Below are positions 6,906 through 11,242 of a stretch of DNA of 11,242 bases, in pieces (position 1 is the stretch's first letter; each line of letters starts with the position of its first letter). Position numbers and translations under genes: made by a program. The DNA is from an uncultured Verrucomicrobia subdivision 3 bacterium (GTDB taxonomy: Bacteria; Verrucomicrobiota; Verrucomicrobiae; Limisphaerales; CAMLLE01): positions 1 through 11,242 of the forward strand of contig CAMLLE010000042.1 in the NCBI GenBank assembly GCA_946480555.1. Reading direction: 5' to 3'. The notes under the pieces were generated by a model. That model had not been told where the DNA came from and searched no databases. It worked only from the letters and a program-made list of their open reading frames with translations.

Positions 6906-7661
6906 TCAGGGTTTTCTGGAAATGTTCTGAAGTTCGTAAAGCCGCGCGTATTTGAAAAATGCGTGGTACGCCTCCATGTAGGCGATCGCCAGTCCGGGCG
7001 CTCCATCGCGAAAACCCTGCTTCAGAATGTAGGATTTTAGAAAGTGCCCGGTGCTGTGCGCAAAAATTCTCCAGGCAGAACCTTCCCGGCCGCGACGGTC
7101 CGCGTCGTTCGCACCCCAGCCGCCATAGCGCGTCACCTTTCTCAGGTAATCATCCACGCCCCGATACGAATAGTGCAGCATGCGTTCGCGGCAAATACCG
7201 GTCGCAAACCTGATTTCAATTTCTTCATGCACCTCGCGGTCCTCATAGCGGCCGACGTCGCGCCGGAACAGCCGAAGCACTTTGTCTGTGCTCCACGTGC
7301 CATGCTTGATTTCCCGGCCCCAGAAGAAATTGCGGCGGCGAATCCAATAACCGTCGAACTGCGGCTGGCGCAGGATGGCCCGGATCTCCTCCTCAAGTTC
7401 CGGAGTCACCCGCTCATCTGAATCCAGCACCAGCACCCATTCATGTGCCGCCTGCGGGATGGCCCAGTTTTTCTGGCGCGCGGGGTTTTCGTATTCGTGC
7501 TGGAGCAGGCGCGTCGCGAGCGGGCGCGCAAGTTCCACGGTGCGATCGGTGCTGAAGGAATCGACGACGAGAATTTCGTCCGCGAAATGCAGGCTGCGCA
7601 AACAATCACCAATGTTCGCTTCTTCGTTGAAGCAGGTGACAATGGCGCTGAGCTTTTGCAT
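6906..7661 (-). CDS. WaaE/KdtX-like GT2 glycosyltransferase
   Basis: This 251-residue GT2 enzyme resembles the WaaE/KdtX group, which adds a beta-glucose to inner-core heptose in enterobacterial LPS. The N-terminus KLSAIVTCFNEEANIGDCL is the classic family start. SFSTDRTVELA follows, then the metal-binding DSDE (80-83, in LVLDSDERVTPEL). RRNFFWGREIKHGTW and KVLRLFRR lie in the middle, and an EEIEIR block is followed by a Tyr/Arg-rich segment. The ATG at 7661 is chosen although the frame stays open to 8075, because only from that codon does the product start like the family. The extra 138 codons are low-complexity, with Gly and Pro runs, and overlap the GT90 gene. No Shine-Dalgarno sequence is visible. 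The gene lies 128 bp after the GT90 stop, with a large hairpin between them. The exact linkage is not predictable outside enterobacteria. Confidence 0.88.
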   Translation of the reverse strand: MQKLSAIVTCFNEEANIGDCLRSLHFADEILVVDSFSTDRTVELARPLATRLLQHEYENPARQKNWAIPQAAHEWVLVLDSDERVTPELEEEIRAILRQPQFDGYWIRRRNFFWGREIKHGTWSTDKVLRLFRRDVGRYEDREVHEEIEIRFATGICRERMLHYSYRGVDDYLRKVTRYGGWGANDADRRGREGSAWRIFAHSTGHFLKSYILKQGFRDGAPGLAIAYMEAYHAFFKYARLYELQNISRKP

Positions 7662-7732
7662 GGCGCGTGACGCTAGCGGGCAGGGGCCAAACCGACAAGC
7701 CCGCACTGGCGTAAAGCTGGCGGCCCCGTTGA

Positions 7733-7784
7733 GGCTTCCGCGAATCCGGATTCCGGTTTGCGAATTCGGAAAATCGCCGAAGCC
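7733..7784. other. Nested hairpin in the GT90-WaaE-like intergenic space
   Basis: An 11-bp stem with one C-C mismatch (7733-7743 with 7774-7784, starting GGCTTC and ending GAAGCC) encloses a second stem TTCCG/CGGAA (7751-7755 with 7767-7771). The interior also holds a perfect 12-bp palindrome GAATCCGGATTC (7742-7753) and GAATTC. No T-tract follows on the minus strand, so it does not look like an intrinsic terminator. It could be an RNA stabiliser, a processing site between the two cistrons, or a REP-like dispersed element. Confidence 0.5.
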
Positions 7785-7789
7785 GGGGA

Positions 7790-8626
7790 TTACACGTTCT
7801 GGCCGGTATGCTTGAAGTAGGATTCCAGAACGAGCCGGCAGAGCAGGTCTTCGTGGCTGGGGTTGAGGAACTGGCGCACGTATTCGTGGCCGTTGCGGAT
7901 GATGGCCTCCGCCTCCGCCACGTGGTGGTTGTAGAAGGTGACCGCTTCCACCAGATCGGCGAAGTCGTCCCGCAGTTCGACGTAATGTTTTCCGGGAACC
8001 AGAGTGCCCTCCATGAACCATGTCTCGAATTTCGGACGCGGCATCAGGCAGAGCGAGTTTGACGAGAGAATCCACTTCAGGTTGGTGGCCACGTCATTGC
8101 CCTCCAGACTGAGAATGAAGCGATACCTGAGCTGATCCGGAATCGACAAATAGGACTTGTCGCAAATGTTCGATGGGGTGCGCCCGACATGCCCGATGTC
8201 ACAAAGCGGATGGGAGCCAAACTCGCGGAGCACGCCTTTGCGGTTCTCTTTGTATGCACCGCCGCGCCAGACCACCATCGGCTTCTTCGCCTCGAACGGC
8301 ACATGGTCCTCCACAAAACGGAAATGGCGGACGGTATTGAGTTTGAACAGCACGGACGAGGTGCATTGACCTATCGGACGGCTTTTGACCACGGTGGGAA
8401 GCTTCTGGCATCTCCGCACGTCGCCGAAGCGGTACAACAGCTTCATCGAGTCTGGATGATGCCTTGCATAGCGGTAGAGGTCGTGAAAATAGACGTTTCG
8501 ACGTTCTTTCAGAAGGTGCCCGATCGTTGTCCACCGCTCGACATCCCGGCAGTCCCAAGCCGCGGGTGAGCCCAGGTAGTAGTTCAGGCGGCGTTGAATC
8601 GCATTCTCTTCAGGGGCGGTCAACAC
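7790..8626 (-). CDS. GT90 (CAP10/LpsA-like) glycosyltransferase, start codon uncertain
   Basis: From the first canonical start, a GTG at 8626, this is a 278-residue Glyco_transf_90 protein related to bacterial LpsA, which adds hexose to the LPS inner core, and to eukaryotic CAP10/Rumi. Diagnostic parts are VVWRGGAYKENR (118-129), SNICDKSYLSIPDQLRYRFILSLEGNDVATNLKWILSSNS (152-191) and FETWFMEGTLVPGKHYVELRDDFADL (200-225); these cover the donor-binding region. The frame is open upstream to a TGA near 8795 and encodes a natural-looking N-terminus, TNNNKIAYYLASYARLFLPRRL, but no ATG, GTG or TTG occurs there. An ATA at 8714-8716 sits exactly where a start would be expected. Either a non-standard start is used, or an ATG has mutated, or translation really begins at GTG 8626. 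It heads the minus-strand cluster and probably acts early in core assembly. Confidence 0.85.
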   Translation of the reverse strand: MLTAPEENAIQRRLNYYLGSPAAWDCRDVERWTTIGHLLKERRNVYFHDLYRYARHHPDSMKLLYRFGDVRRCQKLPTVVKSRPIGQCTSSVLFKLNTVRHFRFVEDHVPFEAKKPMVVWRGGAYKENRKGVLREFGSHPLCDIGHVGRTPSNICDKSYLSIPDQLRYRFILSLEGNDVATNLKWILSSNSLCLMPRPKFETWFMEGTLVPGKHYVELRDDFADLVEAVTFYNHHVAEAEAIIRNGHEYVRQFLNPSHEDLLCRLVLESYFKHTGQNV

Positions 8627-8716
8627 CGGCTGCGTACGCGGGGCGCCCAGACGACGCGGTAAAAAGAGACGCGCGTAGCTCGCCAGGTAATAGGCGATCT
8701 TGTTGTTGTTGGTTAT

Positions 8717-8948
8717 GTATCGGCAGCGCTTCGTGACGCGAAAATGCCTGCTCGTATCCGGGACATCAAGATCGACGTGGCGGCCGGGCGGTCATCCTTT
8801 GATTCCCTTGATGCTTAAGGCATTCGCGCGCGTCCTCGTTGTCAACCGTGTCTTCGAACCGGGGAAGAATCCCCAGCGCATCTTCGCCTGCCGCGACGTA
8901 GCTTATCGGCATGAAGAATGTCTCAACCTTGAATTCGGAGGGCTCGCT
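8717..8948. promoter_or_regulatory. Divergent intergenic region between GT90 and DUF1328 genes
   Basis: The two flanking genes are transcribed away from each other, so this stretch should hold both promoters. On the minus strand a TTGACA hexamer (8840-8845) is the only good -35-like element, but no acceptable -10 follows at 16-18 bp. A 17-codon minus-strand mini-ORF in another frame ends with a TAA that overlaps the ATA at 8714-8716. No operator repeat, terminator or RNA gene was recognised. Confidence 0.35.
8937..8942 (+). promoter_or_regulatory. Ribosome binding site of the DUF1328 gene
   Basis: GGAGGG lies 6 bases before the ATG at 8949. It is the clearest Shine-Dalgarno sequence in the window. 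It fixes the start of the small gene and rejects longer upstream readings of the same frame. Confidence 0.75.
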
Positions 8949-9122
8949 ATGCTGAGGTGGGCAGCCGTGTTCTTCGTGATCGCACTGTTCGCAGCATTGC
9001 TCGGGTTCACCGGAATCGCCGGGGCAGCGGCCAGCATCGCCAAATTCCTGTTCTTCCTGTTCCTCGCCGTCTGCGTGATCCTGCTCGCAGTGGGCATTTT
9101 CATCGGGAAGAAAATCTTCTGA
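8949..9122 (+). CDS. DUF1328/YtjA-like small membrane protein
   Basis: This 57-residue, very hydrophobic protein has two predicted membrane helices (about residues 4-24 and 32-53) and a short KKIF tail. The opening MLRWAAVFFVIALFAALLGFTGIAGAAA and the following IAKFLFFLFL segment match the DUF1328 (YtjA) family, widespread inner-membrane proteins of about 55 residues often linked to envelope stress; their molecular role is unknown. The ATG is set by a GGAGGG at 6 bp. The same frame is open further upstream from 8700, but that part reads as non-protein-like sequence. The gene stands alone, divergent from the glycan cluster and convergent with ftsH, sharing the hairpin at 9143-9178. Confidence 0.85.
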   Translation: MLRWAAVFFVIALFAALLGFTGIAGAAASIAKFLFFLFLAVCVILLAVGIFIGKKIF

Positions 9123-9142
9123 GCGGACGCTTTGCATGAGAC

Positions 9143-9178
9143 AAAAAATCCCGCACACCAGATGGCGTGCGGGATTTC
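9143..9178 (-). terminator. Intrinsic terminator of ftsH, perhaps bidirectional
   Basis: A perfect 11-bp stem, AAATCCCGCAC (9146-9156) with GTGCGGGATTT (9167-9177), closes a 10-base loop. Read on the minus strand it is followed by a run of six T (9148-9143), the classic intrinsic terminator form, 24 bp after the ftsH stop. Read on the plus strand only TTTC follows, so it should stop the DUF1328 transcript less well. Confidence 0.88.
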
Positions 9179-9200
9179 AAAACGGAATGTGCGCCTGCAC

Positions 9201-10934
9201 CTACGCGGCCACTGCTTCCACTGGTTTCGGCGGTTCAGCCATGTCCAGCAGACCAAGCACTTCCTCTCGCGTCAGCGTTTCCCGCGCGAGCAAGGCTTTC
9301 GCGAGCTTCTCGGTGTTCGCGCGCTGCGCCTGGATGATGTCATGCGCGTCGCGATCGGCGGTTTCCAGCAGGCGGTTGATCTCAATTTCCGCGTCCTGCT
9401 TTTCCGGTTCGTAGTAGAGCCGTTCGCCCATGCCCCAGTTGTGAATCATGTTGCGCGCAATCCGCCGCGCCATGTCCAGGTCGCCGCCCGCGCCATTCGT
9501 GGTGCAGCCGTAAAAGGTCTTTTCCGCCGCTCGCCCGCCCATGAGCACCAGCAATTCTTCCAGCAGAAACTGCTTGCTCTGCAGGTTCTGATCCTCGTCC
9601 GGCAACAGCGTGGTGACGCCCAGCGCCTGCCCGCGCGGCACAATGCTCACTTTGTAAAGCGGCGGAAGCGTGCTGGTGTTCAGGTGAACAATGGTGTGGC
9701 CTGCTTCATGGTAGGCGACCATCTCGCGCTCGGTTTGCTTGAGAACCATCGATTTGCGTTCCTTGCCGAACCGCACTTTGTCGCGCGCCGATTCCAGTTC
9801 GATCAGCGTGATCGCGCTGCTGTTTTGCTGCGCGCAAAGAATGGCAGCTTCATTGATCAGGTTCGCGAGATCTGCGCCGGACATTCCGGGCGTGGTTTGC
9901 GCGATCAAGTCCAGGGCCTTTTCATCCGCAATCGGTTTGCCCTCGGCATGCGTTGAGAGAATGGCGCGGCGGCCCTTCATATCAGGAAATGGCACGAACA
10001 CTTTGCGATCGAACCGGCCCGGACGCGTAAGCGCATCGTCCAGATCCTCGGCGCGATTCGTAGCGGCCACAACCACGATGCCCTGGCTGCTTTGAAAGCC
10101 ATCCATCGATGCAAGCAACGCATTGATCGTCTGCTGATGTTCTCCGTGCGTGTCGAACTTGCGGTTCTTTCCCACGCAATCGATCTCGTCGATGAAAATG
10201 ATCGCGGGCTTGTTCTTCGCCGCCTGGCGGAACAGCTGGCGCACGCGCTTGGCGCCGACGCCGACAAACACTTCATTGAAATCGCTGCCATGCGCGCTGA
10301 AGAAGCTGGCGTTCGCTTCGCATGCGATCGCCTTTGCCAGCATCGTCTTGCCGGTTCCGGGCGGGCCGATCAGCAGCACACCCTTGGGCAGGTTGCCGCC
10401 AAGTTTCTGGTACTTGGCCGGATTGCGCAGGAAATCCACGACCTCCTGCACTTCGGCCTTGGCTTCTTCAATGCCGGCCACGTCTTTGAAGCGGATATTG
10501 GGACGCTCCTTCACCTGTGAGCTTTTCGCTTTGCCGATGCTCGTTTGATAAACGATCAGCGTGATGACAAGGCCGCCGATGATCAGCGTGGACACAATGT
10601 TCACCCATTGCACGCGGCCCTGGCCGGGCACATCGATCTTCACGGCGCTTTGCGCAAACAACGCTTTGGCTTCGGCTTCGTTGAGATGGGTGGTGGCGTA
10701 AAACTTTTCCGTTTTGCCATCGACCTTCGCGGTGCCTTCCACACGGTAAATGCCGTTGAATGGCGACGGCAGCGCGCGGCCTTCCGTGATTTGCTTCTTC
10801 TCGATCAGCTGGCTGAGTTCCGCGCGAGTGATTTCCCAGGCGGGTTGATGGAAAACGGCGAAGATAATGGCGGCCAGGCCGAGCACCGCGAGCGCAATGC
10901 CAGCGTAAAACTTGTAATTCCGGGGGAGCTTCAT
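9201..10934 (-). CDS. ftsH: ATP-dependent zinc metalloprotease FtsH, divergent form
   Basis: This membrane-anchored AAA+ protease degrades damaged membrane proteins and selected regulators. In its 577 residues, a first membrane helix (about 12-29), a periplasmic domain and a second helix (about 111-130) precede the AAA domain. That domain has Walker A GPPGTGKT (190-197), pore loop FVG (223-225), Walker B IIFIDE (245-250) and the arginine-finger segment RPGRFDR (304-310). The protease domain has the zinc site HEAGH (409-413), with D485 in GAGGDLDMA as probable third ligand. All catalytic residues are present. It is shorter than the roughly 640-residue E. coli enzyme, ending soon after the protease domain. 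It is also unusual in having DFNEVFVG instead of the common DFVEMFVG, and THGEHQQT where the usual form is GGGHDEREQT. It may be a paralogue of a housekeeping FtsH elsewhere. No Shine-Dalgarno sequence precedes the ATG, which overlaps the upstream stop. Confidence 0.96.
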   Translation of the reverse strand: MKLPRNYKFYAGIALAVLGLAAIIFAVFHQPAWEITRAELSQLIEKKQITEGRALPSPFNGIYRVEGTAKVDGKTEKFYATTHLNEAEAKALFAQSAVKIDVPGQGRVQWVNIVSTLIIGGLVITLIVYQTSIGKAKSSQVKERPNIRFKDVAGIEEAKAEVQEVVDFLRNPAKYQKLGGNLPKGVLLIGPPGTGKTMLAKAIACEANASFFSAHGSDFNEVFVGVGAKRVRQLFRQAAKNKPAIIFIDEIDCVGKNRKFDTHGEHQQTINALLASMDGFQSSQGIVVVAATNRAEDLDDALTRPGRFDRKVFVPFPDMKGRRAILSTHAEGKPIADEKALDLIAQTTPGMSGADLANLINEAAILCAQQNSSAITLIELESARDKVRFGKERKSMVLKQTEREMVAYHEAGHTIVHLNTSTLPPLYKVSIVPRGQALGVTTLLPDEDQNLQSKQFLLEELLVLMGGRAAEKTFYGCTTNGAGGDLDMARRIARNMIHNWGMGERLYYEPEKQDAEIEINRLLETADRDAHDIIQAQRANTEKLAKALLARETLTREEVLGLLDMAEPPKPVEAVAA

Positions 10935-11080
10935 GGGACGTGATGGATCGGGGCGTTGGTCTGAACGAGGTGTTTTGCGGGCTGCAAGGCCGGAAGAGAA
11001 CCGACCCGGCGCATCTGCGCCGCGAGCAAATGCGTGCCGAGGAGCAGGCCGAAAGTGAGGAAAACACTCAACGTTTTCAT
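10931..11080 (-). CDS. Small secreted-peptide-like protein coupled to ftsH
   Basis: This 49-residue ORF has a convincing signal peptide: MKT, a hydrophobic core LSVFLTFGLLLGTHLL (about 4-19), then the cleavage-like LAAQ. About 27 polar residues follow, including QMRR and HLVQTNAPIHHVP. I do not recognise a family. The ATG at 11080 is preferred over a longer upstream reading because the signal peptide begins there and an AGGTGA/GAAGG ribosome binding site lies just upstream. Its TGA overlaps the ftsH ATG (TCATGA on the plus-strand text at 10931-10934). It may be a real short exported or membrane-anchored partner of FtsH, or a leader ORF whose translation controls ftsH. Confidence 0.6.
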   Translation of the reverse strand: MKTLSVFLTFGLLLGTHLLAAQMRRVGSLPALQPAKHLVQTNAPIHHVP

Positions 11081-11084
11081 GCCG

Positions 11085-11092
11085 TCACCTTC
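11085..11092 (-). promoter_or_regulatory. Ribosome binding site of the small ORF before ftsH
   Basis: On the minus strand GAAGGTGA lies 4 bases before the ATG at 11080. It complements the 16S 3' end in two overlapping registers (GAAGG and AGGTGA). It is the only good ribosome binding site in the ftsH transcript that I can see. Confidence 0.6.
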
Positions 11093-11137
11093 GCCCTTCC
11101 GCCCAGGGAAGGAATTCAGCGTGATGCCGATTCTGGC

Positions 11138-11154
11138 GTCAGTGTTTGACTGAC
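11138..11154. promoter_or_regulatory. Dyad upstream of the small ORF-ftsH unit, possible operator
   Basis: GTCAGT (11138-11143) and ACTGAC (11149-11154) form a perfect 6-bp inverted repeat around GTTTG, about 60 bp upstream of the ATG at 11080. On the minus strand TTGTCA overlaps one arm and could be a -35, but the matching -10 (GAATCG) is poor. It is a plausible regulator site or small hairpin in the 5' leader. The remaining bases to 11242 hold no gene I can support. Confidence 0.3.
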
Positions 11155-11242
11155 AAATGCGGCGAGAGCGCGTCGGCTCCGGCAGTGCTGCCACCTGAGT
11201 CGGAACGATGCAGTTGGAATCGAAACGCTGTCTCTGGGTAGC

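Noticed and set aside
7662..8075. 138-codon N-terminal extension of the WaaE-like gene
   Set aside because: It has Gly and Pro runs, overlaps the GT90 gene in another frame, and the family start matches the ATG at 7661.
8766..8912. 48-codon minus-strand ORF in the divergent intergenic region
   Set aside because: The product is low-information and hydrophilic, lacks a ribosome binding site and has no recognised relatives.
8700..8948. Upstream extension of the DUF1328 frame
   Set aside because: A strong Shine-Dalgarno sequence and the family N-terminus both fix the start at 8949, and the extra residues are not protein-like.
9132..9956. Plus-strand open frame (274 codons) opposite ftsH
   Set aside because: It lies over the terminator and antisense to the FtsH protease domain, with no motif or ribosome binding site.

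Overview
The window is chromosomal-looking, GC-rich bacterial DNA that carries a surface-polysaccharide or LPS-core glycosyltransferase locus on the left (about 345-8716) and a short housekeeping stretch on the right (8949-11080). The taxonomic call is tentative. Few genes have a Shine-Dalgarno sequence, the FtsH is short and unusual, and the mix of glycosyltransferases and sulfotransferases would suit Verrucomicrobiota (Limisphaerales/Pedosphaera-like). No rRNA, tRNA or single diagnostic marker is present to prove it. I see no CRISPR array, tRNA, rRNA or recognisable transposase.

Layout. Bases 1-69 are the 3' end of an unidentified plus-strand gene, followed by a 275-bp gap rich in dyads and short repeats. 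A tightly coupled plus-strand trio follows, with start/stop overlaps at both junctions: a PAPS-type sulfotransferase (345-1145), a Sulfotransfer_2-type carbohydrate sulfotransferase (1142-1924) and a GT2 glycosyltransferase (1924-2769). It converges on a minus-strand cluster. In transcription order that cluster is a GT90/LpsA-like transferase (8626 or further upstream to 7790), a WaaE-like GT2 (7661-6906), an ExoV-like pyruvyltransferase (6902-5994), a GT4 glycosyltransferase (5997-4924), a doubtful small membrane ORF (4861-4577), a second GT2 paralogous to the plus-strand one (4572-3715), and an unclassified DGD-motif glycosyltransferase (3685-2846).

Functional reading (inference). Six transferases that add sugars one at a time, with no flippase, polymerase, chain-length regulator or nucleotide-sugar synthesis gene in view, fit assembly of a defined oligosaccharide such as an LPS core better than a long repeat-unit polymer. 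Two kinds of acidic decoration, sulfate ester and pyruvate ketal, are encoded side by side. The glycan may therefore be strongly anionic.

Right side. A 57-residue DUF1328/YtjA-like membrane protein (8949-9122, plus) converges on a divergent ftsH (10934-9201, minus); a shared hairpin between them has its T-tract in the ftsH direction. ftsH has no visible ribosome binding site. Its ATG overlaps the stop of a 49-codon secreted-peptide-like ORF (11080-10931) that does have a ribosome binding site, which suggests translational coupling.

Most worth a second look: the coupled small ORF before ftsH; the missing canonical start codon of the GT90 gene; the two GT2 paralogues in inverted orientation with an exact 23-bp match, which could support an inversion; the combined sulfation and pyruvylation locus; and the 351-bp gap inside the minus-strand cluster.
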